A stretch of DNA of 64,000 nt from VRUE01 sp035712345 (GCA_035712345.1 DASTAY010000043.1:1-64000); one strand, 5' to 3'; positions 32,816-41,692 are shown, numbered from the stretch's first letter. A program made the numbers and translations. The notes: generated by a model not told the origin, from the sequence alone.

Positions 32816-33282
32816 TCGCCGCCGCCTCAGCACCCCTGATCGCGGTGCACGCCCTCGCCGCTTCGATCTGGGTCGGCGGCCTGGTGGCGATCTTCGTCGT
32901 CGCGCGGGCCGCTTCTGGGACTCTTGAGCCCGCTCAGCGAGTGGAGTTCTTCCGCGCCCTCGGTCGCTCCTACGGGGTCGTCGGCTCCCTTGCGCTGCTC
33001 GTCGCGCTGGCGACTGGCGCGGTTCTGCTCGACGACCATCCCTGGGACGGTCTCATGGTCGCAGCCGTCGTCGTCGCCGGCGCCCTCCTGCTTGTCACCG
33101 CCACCGGGATGGCCCAGGCCCGCGCGATGACGCGGTTGCGCCGGCAGGCCATGGCTGAGGTCGGCGTCAAGTCACTGGACGCTCGGGTCCGTCGAGGGGC
33201 GGTCCTCGCCACTACCCTGCGCGCCTGCATCGGCGTTCTCACCCTGGCCCTTGTCGTGCTCGGCGCGGCGCTGGTGGATTAG
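32812..33282 (+). CDS. four-helix membrane protein, CopD-like
   Basis: 156 aa from TTG 32812, overlapping the ferredoxin stop by 4 bp. Four membrane segments; the first contains VHALAASIWVGGLVAIFVV, typical of CopD/DUF2269-like haem or copper membrane proteins. The conserved His in helix 1 suggests cofactor binding. It may take electrons from the ferredoxin encoded directly upstream. Confidence 0.65.
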   Translation: MIAAASAPLIAVHALAASIWVGGLVAIFVVARAASGTLEPAQRVEFFRALGRSYGVVGSLALLVALATGAVLLDDHPWDGLMVAAVVVAGALLLVTATGMAQARAMTRLRRQAMAEVGVKSLDARVRRGAVLATTLRACIGVLTLALVVLGAALVD

Positions 33283-33333
33283 CCGAGCGAATGGACCGGC
33301 TGCCACTATCTAGCCCTGCCGGCCACGCCGAGC

Positions 33334-34425
33334 TCAGCGATGCGACGGCGACTCGCCGAGCGGGACCAGCCTGGTCGCCGAGGCCTTCCACGCTGCGGTC
33401 ACCCTTTGTCCCGGTCGCAGACCCAGCGCCGCCGCAGAACGGGCGGTGATATCGGCGCTCAGCGACTGCGGGACCGAGATCCCGATCCGGGCTCGGTTGC
33501 CGAGCATGGTCATCGAGGTCACCTCCCCCTCGACGCGATTGAGCATCGAGTCATCCGCCGCCCGCGCGGACGGCTCGAGTGAGATCTCCCAGGGGAAGAC
33601 GCTGATCGCCACCGGGCCGCGGGCGTGGTCGATGCTGTGGACCTCGCCGCCGCCCTCGAGCCGGACCAGCGTCAGGTCGCCGTCGGCACCGGTTGCCTCG
33701 CCGCGGAGCACCACGGCGCCGGCGAAGTCGGCTACGAAGGGCGAAGCAGGTGAGGTCGATATCTCGGTCGCCGTGCCGCTTTGGACGATCTGGCCGCGGT
33801 CGACCACCGTCAGCGCACTCGCCAGCAGCGCCGCCTCGTCGAAGGAGTGGGTGACGAGGATCGCTGGCACCTCAAGCTCGACGAGGACGCGGCGGAGCTC
33901 CGCGAGCGCCTTGCGCCGGGTGGAGCTGTCGAGCGCCGAGAGCGGCTCGTCGAGCAGCAGCGCTCGCGGTCGCGCTGCCAGCGCCCGTGCCAGCGCGACC
34001 CGCTGGCGCTCGCCGCCCGACAGCGACGGAGGCCGCGCGTCGGCGAGTGCACCGACCCCGAAGCGGTCCAGCATCGCGATCGCCGCCGCGCGTCGCCGGC
34101 GCCGCGGTTCGCCGGTCCCGTAGGCGACGTTGCGCCAGGCGCTCATCCGCGGGAACAGCGCGTAGTCCTGGAAGAGGAAGCCGCAGCCGCGCTGCTCGGC
34201 CGGCAGGTCGACGCCGCGCTCCGTGTCCAGCCAAACTTGGCCGTCGAGCTCGACCCGGCCGGTCCGCGGCGCCATCAGACCGGCGACGACCCGCAGCAGG
34301 CTCGTCTTGCCGGCGCCGGAGAGGCCGACCAGAGCCAGCGGCTGGCCCCCCGAGGCGTTCAGTTCGAGGTCGAGGTCGAAGCCGCGCAGCGGCATCTCCA
34401 CCTGTGCCGTAAGCGGCCCGCTCAT
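33334..34425 (-). CDS. modC: molybdate ABC transporter ATP-binding protein
   Basis: 363 aa. Walker A GLSGAGKTSLL, signature LSGGERQRVALARAL, Walker B LLLDEPLSALD, and a C-terminal TOBE/Mop region from about 290 (MLNRVEGEVTSMTMLGN) that binds oxyanion. ATG 34425 overlaps modB by 4 bp. Part of modABC, supplying molybdenum for the cofactor of the nitrate reductase encoded at 51410. Confidence 0.93.
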   Translation of the reverse strand: MSGPLTAQVEMPLRGFDLDLELNASGGQPLALVGLSGAGKTSLLRVVAGLMAPRTGRVELDGQVWLDTERGVDLPAEQRGCGFLFQDYALFPRMSAWRNVAYGTGEPRRRRRAAAIAMLDRFGVGALADARPPSLSGGERQRVALARALAARPRALLLDEPLSALDSSTRRKALAELRRVLVELEVPAILVTHSFDEAALLASALTVVDRGQIVQSGTATEISTSPASPFVADFAGAVVLRGEATGADGDLTLVRLEGGGEVHSIDHARGPVAISVFPWEISLEPSARAADDSMLNRVEGEVTSMTMLGNRARIGISVPQSLSADITARSAAALGLRPGQRVTAAWKASATRLVPLGESPSHR

Positions 34426-35231
34426 ATGCGTTGCGCCCCCTCCAACGGGTGATCGCCGCCGAGCAGCTTGACGCCGAGCAGTAGTGCCGCCGAGATCACG
34501 ATCAGCACCGCCGAGAGGGCAAGGGCGGAGACGAAGCCGCCGGGTTCGCCGAAGGCGGAGAAGATCGCCAGCGGCGCCGTCCGCGTCACCCCCTGCAGTG
34601 AGCCGGCGAAGAGCAGCGTCGCGCCGAACTCGCCCAGCGCTCGGCCCCAGGCGAGGGCCGTTCCCGACGCCAGCCCACCGCGGGCGCTGGGGACGGCGAC
34701 GGTGGCGAAGGCCCGGAAGGGCCCGGCTCCGAGCGTTCGCGCCGCTTCCAGCAGCCGCCCGTCGATCGCGGCGAAGGAGGCGATCGCCTGGCGCAGGAAG
34801 AACGGGGCCGAGACGAAGATGAGGGCGACGACAACCCCGGCAGTCTGGAAGACGAGTTCGATCCCGGCCGAGTCGATCAGACCGCCGAAGAGCCCGTGCG
34901 GCCCGAAGGCCGCCAGCAGCGCGATCCCGGCGACCGCCGGTGGCATCACCAACGGCAACTCGATCGCGGTCAGCACAAGCGCCCGGCCGGGGAAGTCGCG
35001 GACGGCGAGCACGTAGGCGGCGGGCGTGCCGACTGCGATCACGATCACCAGCGCGATTAGCGTCGTCTTCAGGCTCAACAGCAGCGCTTCGCGCGCGCTT
35101 TCTTCGCCCAGCGCCTCGATTAGGCGGCCGGGGCCGGCGTCGGCAAAGACGGAGAGCACCGGGGCCAGCAGGAAGACCAGAGTGACAAGCGTGGCGAGAA
35201 CGGCGAACGCCATGAACCACGACCGCCTCAC
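34422..35231 (-). CDS. modB: molybdate ABC transporter permease
   Basis: 269 aa from GTG 35231. Five to six membrane segments and the inner-membrane component loop EAARTLGAGPFRAFATVAVP, typical of ModB. It overlaps modA and modC by 4 bp each. Confidence 0.93.
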   Translation of the reverse strand: MRRSWFMAFAVLATLVTLVFLLAPVLSVFADAGPGRLIEALGEESAREALLLSLKTTLIALVIVIAVGTPAAYVLAVRDFPGRALVLTAIELPLVMPPAVAGIALLAAFGPHGLFGGLIDSAGIELVFQTAGVVVALIFVSAPFFLRQAIASFAAIDGRLLEAARTLGAGPFRAFATVAVPSARGGLASGTALAWGRALGEFGATLLFAGSLQGVTRTAPLAIFSAFGEPGGFVSALALSAVLIVISAALLLGVKLLGGDHPLEGAQRI

Positions 35232-36010
35232 GGTGGCGGCAGGAAACCGGCGGCGCGAAGGTCTTCCTGGCCTTCGCCTTCGATCAGCCCGGCGACGAAT
35301 TTTCCCGCCGCCAGCTTGTTGCCGCTGGAGCTGACGACCGCGACACCGTATTCGACCTTGGGCTGCAGTTTGGCCGGGATCGAGACCGGTTCCAGCCCTT
35401 CGGCGGCCTTCTCGTCGGTGACGTAGACAATGCCGGCGTCGGCAGCGCCCTGTTCGAGCTTGGCGACGATCGAGGCGACCTCGGTCTCTTCGGAGACGAC
35501 GTTGCCCATGATCGCTTCGCGTTCGGCAGTTGGGAGGCGGCGGAGGACGGTGCGGGTGTAGGAGCCGACCGGGACGTTCGGGTCGCCGATCACCAGCTTC
35601 ACGTCCGGCTTACTCAGGTCGGAGAGGCTCTTGATGTCGCTACCTTCCAGGACTGCGATCACGAGCTCGTTGGCGGCGAAGACCTGCGGCTTTTCGACCA
35701 GGCCTTCCTTGAAGAGTTCGGCCGGGTATTCGGTGTCGGCGGAGGCGAAGACATCTGCCTTCGCGCCCTGCTGGATCTGCGCCGCGAGCTCGTCGGAGCC
35801 GGCGAAGGAGGTCTTGACCTCGGCGCCGTCGAAGGATTCACCGTATTCGGTCACGGCTGCGGTCAGCGAGGAGGCGCCGAGGACCACCAGCCGGTCGCTG
35901 CCTCCGCCTCCGGTGGTGTCGCCGCTGCCGCTGTCGCTGCCGCAGCCAGCGAGGATCGCTGCCGCGAGCATGGCCCCGACGAGCAGAAGGGAGAGCGCGC
36001 GGCGGCGCAT
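35228..36010 (-). CDS. modA: molybdate-binding lipoprotein
   Basis: 260 aa with lipobox ILAGCGSDSG, so membrane-anchored. LVVLGASSLTAAVTEYGESF and SFAGSDELAAQIQQGAKADV follow the ModA pattern; Ser residues there bind oxyanion. VIGDPNVPVGSYTRTVL is the hinge segment. It overlaps modB and the upstream regulator, giving a four-gene operon. Confidence 0.93.
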   Translation of the reverse strand: MRRRALSLLLVGAMLAAAILAGCGSDSGSGDTTGGGGSDRLVVLGASSLTAAVTEYGESFDGAEVKTSFAGSDELAAQIQQGAKADVFASADTEYPAELFKEGLVEKPQVFAANELVIAVLEGSDIKSLSDLSKPDVKLVIGDPNVPVGSYTRTVLRRLPTAEREAIMGNVVSEETEVASIVAKLEQGAADAGIVYVTDEKAAEGLEPVSIPAKLQPKVEYGVAVVSSSGNKLAAGKFVAGLIEGEGQEDLRAAGFLPPP

Positions 36011-36396
36011 CAGTGGCCTGCCCGGACCATGACCGAGGTCGCCTTGACCGTCGCCGTCGCTTTCGCGCCCGGAATCAGGCCGAGCTCCTCGACCGAGTCG
36101 CGGGTGATCGCGGCGGTCACCAGGTGCGGGCCGGCCTCAATCTCGACCAGCGCCATCACCCCGTCGGCCTCGACCGAGCGGACGACGCCCGGGAAGCGGT
36201 TGCGGGCCGAGAAGGCGTCGCCGGCGTCATGGCGCTTGGGGGCGTCGCGCAGGCGCTCGATCTCGTCGACAGGGACCCGCCGCCGATTGCGCTCGTCACG
36301 AGTCGTGCGCAGCTTGCCCGAGCGATCCCAGCGCCGCAGGGTGTCGGTGCTGACCCCGAGCTGCTTCGCCGCCGCTCCGATCCCCAGGTCCTTCAT
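36010..36396 (-). CDS. MerR/excisionase-type HTH fused to TOBE domain, molybdate-responsive regulator candidate
   Basis: 128 aa. An N-terminal HTH (GIGAAAKQLGVSTDTLRRWD) of MerR/excisionase type is joined to a single molybdate-binding TOBE domain (NRFPGVVRSVEADGVMALVE, ITRDSVEELGLIPGAKATAT). The architecture differs from classical ModE but fits oxyanion-dependent control. It is the first gene of the modABC operon, and an inverted repeat overlaps its start codon, consistent with autoregulation. Confidence 0.85.
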   Translation of the reverse strand: MKDLGIGAAAKQLGVSTDTLRRWDRSGKLRTTRDERNRRRVPVDEIERLRDAPKRHDAGDAFSARNRFPGVVRSVEADGVMALVEIEAGPHLVTAAITRDSVEELGLIPGAKATATVKATSVMVRAGH

Positions 36397-36418
36397 TGCC
36401 TAAGTGTTGCATAGGCAA
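36396..36418. promoter_or_regulatory. inverted repeat overlapping the start of the mod regulator
   Basis: TTGCCTAA-N7-ATAGGCAA, one mismatch. It has the same 8-7-8 geometry as the other sites but a different half-site, so it may bind the mod regulator itself. It lies in the divergent region with moaA. Confidence 0.5.
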
Positions 36419-36491
36419 AACGGACCCCTCGGTTCTGGCGTGACGTCCCCAGGACAAGGTGGAGCAGCGTCGAGGGTAGGATCGGGCGACC

Positions 36492-37487
36492 ATGGCTGAC
36501 CGCCTGCTCCGCGATGGTCACGGCCGCCGGATCGCCGATCTGCGCGTCTCCGTCACCGACCGCTGCAACTTTCGCTGCCAGTACTGCATGCCCGCCGAGG
36601 GGCTGCCCTGGCTGGACCGCGAGGAGATCCTCAGCTTCGAGGAGGTCGAGCGACTGGTCCGCGTCTTCGTCGGGCTCGGCATCGAGGATGTCCGCCTCAC
36701 CGGCGGCGAGCCGCTGGTCCGGCGTGACTTCCCCGCGCTGGTCTCGATGCTGGCTCGGATCGAGGGGATTTGCGACCTCTCGCTGACCACCAATGGCTAC
36801 CTGCTCGAGCGAGACGCCGAGGCGCTGGTCAGGGCCGGCATCGGCCGTGTCAACGTCTCGATCGACTCGCTGCAGCGCGACCGCTTCTTCGAGATCGCCA
36901 GGCGCGATGCGCTGCCTCAGGTGCTGCGCGGCCTGGCCGCGATCGGCGCTTATCCCGAGGTGCGGCCGGTCAAGGTCAACGCGGTCGCGATGCGCGATTT
37001 CACCGAGGCCGAGGTTGAGCGCTTCTGCGAGTTCGCCCGCTCCACCGACTTCCAGGTTCGCTTCATCGAGGTCATGCCGCTCGATGCCGACCGGGCCTGG
37101 TCACCGGAGTCGGTCCTGGCCGGGGAGGAGCTGCGGTGCATGATCGAGGCGCTCCACCCGCTGAAAGAGCTGCCGCGCGAGCCCGCCGCCACCGCGCGGG
37201 TGTTTCGCTTCGCCGACGGCCGGGGAGAGATCGGCTTCGTCAACCCGGTCTCCGAACCGTTCTGCGCCGATTGCGACCGGATCCGCCTGACCGCTGAGGG
37301 CAAACTGCGGACCTGTCTCTTCTCGATCCACGAGACCGACTTGCGGGAGCCGTTGCGGATGGGTGCCGGCGACGCCGAGCTGGCCGCGATGATCCGCGAG
37401 GCGGTCTGGCGCAAGGAGCTGAAGCACAGGGTTAGCGAGCCCGGCTTCCGCCAACCGGCCCGGACGATGAGCGCGATAGGTGGCTGA
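36492..37487 (+). CDS. moaA: GTP 3',8-cyclase (molybdopterin biosynthesis)
   Basis: 331 aa. Radical-SAM motif CNFRCQYC at the N-terminus, second cluster motif with FCADCDRIRLTAEGKLRTC, and the essential C-terminal Gly-Gly (MSAIGG). It makes the first intermediate of the molybdenum cofactor. It diverges from the mod operon. Confidence 0.95.
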   Translation: MADRLLRDGHGRRIADLRVSVTDRCNFRCQYCMPAEGLPWLDREEILSFEEVERLVRVFVGLGIEDVRLTGGEPLVRRDFPALVSMLARIEGICDLSLTTNGYLLERDAEALVRAGIGRVNVSIDSLQRDRFFEIARRDALPQVLRGLAAIGAYPEVRPVKVNAVAMRDFTEAEVERFCEFARSTDFQVRFIEVMPLDADRAWSPESVLAGEELRCMIEALHPLKELPREPAATARVFRFADGRGEIGFVNPVSEPFCADCDRIRLTAEGKLRTCLFSIHETDLREPLRMGAGDAELAAMIREAVWRKELKHRVSEPGFRQPARTMSAIGG

Positions 37488-37525
37488 ATGAGGAAATCGA
37501 TCGAAGCGCGAAGGAGGGCGGTGCG

Positions 37526-37738
37526 ATGACTGGCGAGGAATGGGTGGAGCGTTTCGCCGGCGAGCTCGGCCTGGAGGCACCGAGCTCGGAGGAGACCGCC
37601 GAGGTGCTGAGGCTGGCCGCGGCGGCGGCCCACGCTTCGGAGCGGACGGCGGCCCCGGTGGCTGCCTGGCTGGCCGGGAAGACGGGCAGGCCGATCGCGG
37701 AGTTGGCCGAGTCCGCTGAGGGGATGGAAACCGCTTGA
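37526..37738 (+). CDS. small DUF6457-type protein
   Basis: 70 aa from ATG 37526 with GAAGGAGG upstream. The pattern EEWVERFAGELGLEAPSSEE and AWLAGKTGRPIAEL is that of a short actinobacterial family found beside molybdenum-cofactor genes. Function unknown; it converges on mobA, with adjacent stop codons. Confidence 0.75.
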   Translation: MTGEEWVERFAGELGLEAPSSEETAEVLRLAAAAAHASERTAAPVAAWLAGKTGRPIAELAESAEGMETA

Positions 37739-38377
37739 TCAGACGGTTCGCGGCGGTTCGCCGCGGGTGGCCCCAAGCAGCTCCTCCGCCTTGCGCAGAT
37801 CCTCGAGCGTGTTGACGTTGAAGCAGAGGCGCCCCGGGTCGCCGAAGGCCGCCAGCTCCTCCTCCTCGAGGAGGAGTGGCCCGAGCGACTCGATCGTCCG
37901 GCGCATCGATTGCAGGTTCGCCAGCCCCTGCTCGAGCGCGGGCAGCAGCCCTCTGGAGTAGCGGGCCGGGAACGGTTGTGGGTGTCCCTCCAGTGTGGGG
38001 ACCGCCAGCGGCTGTGGCACCGACGCAAGCCAGGAGAGGAGCGCGGGGGGGACGAAGGGCATGTCGCAGCCGATCGCGATCAGCGGACGTCCGCCGGCGT
38101 ATCGCAAGGCGGCGACGATCCCGCAGAGCGGATGCCGCGGGCGCTCGGGCTCCTCGATCAGCGGGCAGCCCAGCGACGGCAGCGCCGAGTCGCGCTTGGC
38201 GACGACGATCGCTTCCAGGCCGGCAGCTTCGACCGCGGCGAGGGGATAGAAGATCAGGGGACGCCCGGCCAGCTCGACGGCGGCCTTCGTCCCGCCGATC
38301 CGGCGACCCCCGCCACCGGCCAGAACCGCGCCGACGGCCGGCCCGATTGCGCCAGTGCCCTTGGGCGACCTTCGCAT
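37739..38377 (-). CDS. mobA: molybdenum cofactor guanylyltransferase
   Basis: 212 aa. Nucleotide-binding VGAVLAGGGGRRIGGTKAAV and metal-site DMPFVPP within LIAIGCDMPFVPPALL. It adds GMP to molybdopterin, giving the bis-MGD form used by NarG. It diverges from moeA (64 bp apart). Confidence 0.92.
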   Translation of the reverse strand: MRRSPKGTGAIGPAVGAVLAGGGGRRIGGTKAAVELAGRPLIFYPLAAVEAAGLEAIVVAKRDSALPSLGCPLIEEPERPRHPLCGIVAALRYAGGRPLIAIGCDMPFVPPALLSWLASVPQPLAVPTLEGHPQPFPARYSRGLLPALEQGLANLQSMRRTIESLGPLLLEEEELAAFGDPGRLCFNVNTLEDLRKAEELLGATRGEPPRTV

Positions 38378-38441
38378 CCGGCCAGTCTGGCACCGAGGGT
38401 CGCCGCACCCTTGCGTGCCGCAGCTAGCCTTAACGACTGAG

Positions 38442-39662
38442 ATGGCGTCGGAGCTGATCGAGATCGAGTGGGCGCGAGCTGCTGTCCTTGACCGCGCTGC
38501 CCCCCTCGCGGCCGAGCTGCTGCCACTGCGCACCGCGTTGGGAAGGGTGCTGGCGGAGGAGATCTTCAGCGAGGAACCGGTGCCGAGCTTCGACAACTCG
38601 GCGATGGACGGCTTCGCGGTGCGGGCGGAGGAGACCCGTGGAGCCCGCCCCGGCGCGCCGGCGACCCTGCGGATCGCGGCGGAGTCGCGGGCCGGCCGGC
38701 CGGCCCGCTCGCCCCTGGGCGGAGGAGAGGCGATCGCGATCTCGACCGGGGCGATGATCCCCGCCGGCGCCGACGCCGTGGTCCGCATCGAGGAGACCCG
38801 GGCCGAGGATGGGCGGATCCTCCTCGAGGCGGAGGTCGAGGCGGGGTGCGACATCCGCCGCGCCGGAGAGGACATCCGTGTCGGCACAGCGGTTCTGGGG
38901 CGGGGTACGCGGATCGGCCCTGCGGAGCTGGGTGTGCTCGCTTCGGTCGGCTGCGCAACGGTCTCCTGCCATCGCCGACCGCGGGTTCACGTCATAGCCA
39001 GCGGCGACGAGCTGCTCGAACCCGGTGAGACGATGCGGTCCGGCGGCGTGCGAAACTCCAACGCCTACACCCTCTCCGCCCTGGCCGAGTGGGCGGGAGC
39101 CGAGGTCTGCGGCGTCGAGCGCGTCGCCGACGACCGCGAGGCGACGCGGGCGGCGATCGCGTCGGCAGTCGGCGCCGATGCGGTCCTGATCAGCGGTGGT
39201 GTCTCGGTCGGCGAGCACGATCACGTCAAGGGTGCTTTGGCTGAGCTCGAGGTGGCGGAGCGCTTCTGGGGGGTGGCACTGAAGCCCGGCAGGCCGACCT
39301 GGTTCGGGACCCACGGCGCGACGCTGGTCTTCGGCCTGCCGGGGAATCCGGTCTCGGCGATGGTCACCTTCCTGCTCCTGGCGCGCCCGGCGCTGGTCGC
39401 GATGAGCGGCGCCGCGCCGCGCCGCCTGCGCACCACTGCGAAGCTCGCCAGCGACTACGAGAAGCCGGCGGGCCGCACCCACGCGGTGCGCTGCCGCATG
39501 GAGCTGGGCTCCGACGGCTGGAGCATCGAGCCGACCGGTGCCCAGGGCTCCCACATCCTCACCTCGATGCTGGGAGCGGACTGTCTGGCGCTGATCCCCG
39601 CCGAGGCCGAGGTGCTGCCCGCCGGAACGCGGGTCGAGGTCGAGCTGATCGGGCGCGGATAG
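38442..39662 (+). CDS. moeA: molybdopterin molybdenumtransferase
   Basis: 406 aa. PSFDNSAMDGFAVRAEE near the N-terminus, GAMIPAGADAVVRIEET, the MoCF_biosynth segment SGGVSVGEHDHVKGAL, and GLPGNPVSAMVTF. It inserts Mo into adenylylated molybdopterin. ATG 38442 begins MASELIEIEWARA. It is followed immediately by moaDE, moaC and mog in one run. Confidence 0.94.
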   Translation: MASELIEIEWARAAVLDRAAPLAAELLPLRTALGRVLAEEIFSEEPVPSFDNSAMDGFAVRAEETRGARPGAPATLRIAAESRAGRPARSPLGGGEAIAISTGAMIPAGADAVVRIEETRAEDGRILLEAEVEAGCDIRRAGEDIRVGTAVLGRGTRIGPAELGVLASVGCATVSCHRRPRVHVIASGDELLEPGETMRSGGVRNSNAYTLSALAEWAGAEVCGVERVADDREATRAAIASAVGADAVLISGGVSVGEHDHVKGALAELEVAERFWGVALKPGRPTWFGTHGATLVFGLPGNPVSAMVTFLLLARPALVAMSGAAPRRLRTTAKLASDYEKPAGRTHAVRCRMELGSDGWSIEPTGAQGSHILTSMLGADCLALIPAEAEVLPAGTRVEVELIGRG

Positions 39663-39663
39663 C

Positions 39664-40359
39664 ATGGCGATGGCCGTGCACGTGCGCCTATTCGCAATCC
39701 TGCGGGAACGAGCGGGCTGCGACTCGCTGGAGATCGAGCTGGGCGAGGGGGCCACGGTCGCCGACGCGATCGAGCGCCTCTCGGCCAGCGAGCCGCTGGC
39801 CGAGCTTTTCGCGCAGATGCCGTTGCTCCTTACGGTCAATCGCACCTACGCTCAGCCGGAGACAGTGCTACGGGCCGAGGACGAGCTGGCCCTCGTACCG
39901 CCGATCAGCGGTGGCGCTGGGCCCCACGTGCGGGTCACCGCGGAGCCGCTCTCCCCCGCCGAGCTGACGGCGGCCGTGGCGGACTCCAGAGCGGGAGCCA
40001 TCGTCTCCTTCCAGGGGGTGACCCGCGAGGTCGATCGCCTCGATTACGAGGCCTACCGCGAGATGGCACACGAGCGGATCGCCGCGATCCTCGTCGATTG
40101 CGTGGGCCGCCACGGACTGCTCGGCGCGGCCGCCGAGCACCGCGTCGGCAAGGTCGCCCTCGGCGAGCCGGCGGTGATCGTCGCCGCCTCCGCTGTCCAC
40201 CGCGAGGAAGCGTTCGCCGGCGCTAGGGAGGCGATCGATCGGATCAAGGCCGAGGCGCCGATTTGGAAGCGCGAGGTCGATGGCGACGGCGATACGCGCT
40301 GGGTCGAGGGTGTCCCGCCGCCGCTCGACGCCACTCCCGTTGAGAGCGAGGTGCCGTGA
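39664..40359 (+). CDS. MoaD-MoaE fusion, molybdopterin synthase
   Basis: 231 aa. Residues 1-83 are MoaD (VRLFAILRERAGCDSLEIEL), ending PPISGG, but the Gly-Gly that must be a free thiocarboxylate terminus is followed directly by MoaE (AIVSFQGVTREVDRLDYEAY, HRVGKVALGEPAVIV, KAEAPIWKREV). Mycobacterial MoaX has this fusion and is cleaved after the glycines; the same is expected here. The MoaE loop normally reading xNxGxx between 'VR' and 'VxxLxYE' is shortened. Confidence 0.9.
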   Translation: MAMAVHVRLFAILRERAGCDSLEIELGEGATVADAIERLSASEPLAELFAQMPLLLTVNRTYAQPETVLRAEDELALVPPISGGAGPHVRVTAEPLSPAELTAAVADSRAGAIVSFQGVTREVDRLDYEAYREMAHERIAAILVDCVGRHGLLGAAAEHRVGKVALGEPAVIVAASAVHREEAFAGAREAIDRIKAEAPIWKREVDGDGDTRWVEGVPPPLDATPVESEVP

Positions 40360-40859
40360 GTGAGGAGCGCCTCACCCACTTGGACGAGGACGGCCGGGCG
40401 CGAATGGTCGATGTCGGCGCCAAGCCCGCGACCGGGCGGCGCGCTCGCGCCCGGGCCCGCCTGCGAATGTCGGCCGAGACCGCGGCTGCGGTCGCGGCGG
40501 GGGATGGGCCGAAGGGCGAGGTGCTGGGCGTCGCCCGCTTCGCCGGCATTCAGGCGGCCAAGCAGACTGCGGCGCTGATCCCCCTGGCCCACCCGATCGG
40601 GCTCAGCTTCGTCGACGTCAGCGCCTCCGTCGATGAGGAGGGGGGCCGGGTCGAGCTGATCGCCGAGGCGCGCACCGCGGCCCAGACCGGGGTGGAGATG
40701 GAGGCGATGACGGCCTGCGCGGTGGCGGCCCTGACCGTCTACGACATGGTCAAGGGGCTTGAGCGCGGCGTCGAGGTCGAGCAGGTGGTGCTGCTCGAGA
40801 AGAGCGGCGGGCGCTCGAACTGGCGGCTGGACGAAGGCGATGGAGTCGCCCGGCCGTGA
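40356..40859 (+). CDS. moaC: cyclic pyranopterin monophosphate synthase
   Basis: 167 aa from GTG 40356 (GTGA overlap). KPATGRRARARARLRM, AAKQTAALIPLAHPIGLSFV and GVEMEAMTACAVAALTVYDM are diagnostic. It catalyses the second half of the first step of molybdenum-cofactor synthesis, with MoaA. 4-bp overlap with the next gene. Confidence 0.95.
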   Translation: MSEERLTHLDEDGRARMVDVGAKPATGRRARARARLRMSAETAAAVAAGDGPKGEVLGVARFAGIQAAKQTAALIPLAHPIGLSFVDVSASVDEEGGRVELIAEARTAAQTGVEMEAMTACAVAALTVYDMVKGLERGVEVEQVVLLEKSGGRSNWRLDEGDGVARP

Positions 40860-41338
40860 GGGCGGCGATCATCACCGTCAGCACCTCCAAGGCCACCGGC
40901 GAGGGCAAGGACGAGAGCGGTCCGCGCCTGGCCGAGCTGGCGCGAGGTCTCGGCGCCGAGATCGTCGGCCACGATCTGGTCCCCGACGACCGGGCCAGGA
41001 TCGAAGCGCGGCTGCGCCACTGGGCCGATGAGGAGGGCTGCGAGCTGGTGCTGACCACGGGGGGAACGGGCTTTACCCCCTCCGACGTCACCCCGGAGGC
41101 GACGCGGGCGGTGCTCGAACGCGAGGCTCCCGGCCTGGGAGAGGCGATGCGCGCCGCCTCCCGCGAGCACACGCCGCACTGGATGCTCTCGCGGGCAGTT
41201 GCCGGAATCCGCGGCGCGACCCTGATCGTCAACCTGCCCGGCAGCCCGGGGGGCGTCGAGCAGGCCGGCGAGGCGATCGTCGCCGCTCTGCCACACGCGC
41301 TCGCCCTGCTGCGCGAGCGGCCGACTCCGCACCGCTGA
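40856..41338 (+). CDS. mog: molybdopterin adenylyltransferase (Mog/MoaB family)
   Basis: 160 aa from GTG 40856. VLTTGGTGFTPSDVTPEATR is the MPT-binding motif, and LIVNLPGSPGGVEQ the C-terminal signature. It activates molybdopterin before MoeA. It ends the cofactor operon; the next gene is convergent. Confidence 0.94.
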   Translation: MRAAIITVSTSKATGEGKDESGPRLAELARGLGAEIVGHDLVPDDRARIEARLRHWADEEGCELVLTTGGTGFTPSDVTPEATRAVLEREAPGLGEAMRAASREHTPHWMLSRAVAGIRGATLIVNLPGSPGGVEQAGEAIVAALPHALALLRERPTPHR

Positions 41339-41344
41339 CCCTGC

Positions 41345-41632
41345 TCAGCGGCGAGGGAGTGCCGCGACCACCCACTCCGCGCGGGCCCGCCAGCTAGCCA
41401 CCTGCTCAGGCGTCGGCTCCTCGTAGGTGCGGCACTCGAGCGTCCAGCGATCGCCCTCGCCCTTGAGCAGATAGAAGCCACTGAAGCGATCCAGCAATCC
41501 GAACGCGAAGGGGAGGTCGGCGATCGCGGTCTTCGGGTGGATCGTCAAACCGAGCTCCTCTCGCAGCCAGCTCACCTGAGCGCTCGACATCGGCGCCTGG
41601 AAGGGGATCGAGAAGGGAGTCGCGTAGGCCAT
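41345..41632 (-). CDS. hypothetical protein sharing an operator with RIC
   Basis: 95 aa from ATG 41632 (MAYATPFSIPFQAPMSSAQV); the frame is open further upstream, but that would cross the operator. It contains WLREELGLTIHPKTAIADLP and FSGFYLLKGEGDRWTLECRT, an alpha/beta pattern I cannot assign. Divergent from the RIC gene across a perfect 8-7-8 inverted repeat, it is likely in the same response. Confidence 0.6.
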   Translation of the reverse strand: MAYATPFSIPFQAPMSSAQVSWLREELGLTIHPKTAIADLPFAFGLLDRFSGFYLLKGEGDRWTLECRTYEEPTPEQVASWRARAEWVVAALPRR

Positions 41633-41669
41633 CTGGTCAACGGTCGCGGTAGTCCAAGTCTTCCCCAAT

Positions 41670-41692
41670 TTTACACATCCAAAGTGTGTAAA
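41670..41692. promoter_or_regulatory. perfect 8-7-8 inverted repeat between RIC and a divergent gene
   Basis: TTTACACA-N7-TGTGTAAA, perfectly symmetric, 12 bp before the GTG start of RIC and 37 bp before the divergent start. The clearest example of the motif in the window. Confidence 0.7.

Noticed and set aside
32887..32950. Possible CRP/FNR-type sites in the island
   Set aside because: No TTGAT-N4-ATCAA or TGTGA-N6-TCACA match was seen; the repeats found have the opposite ACAC/TGTG order and a 7-bp spacer.
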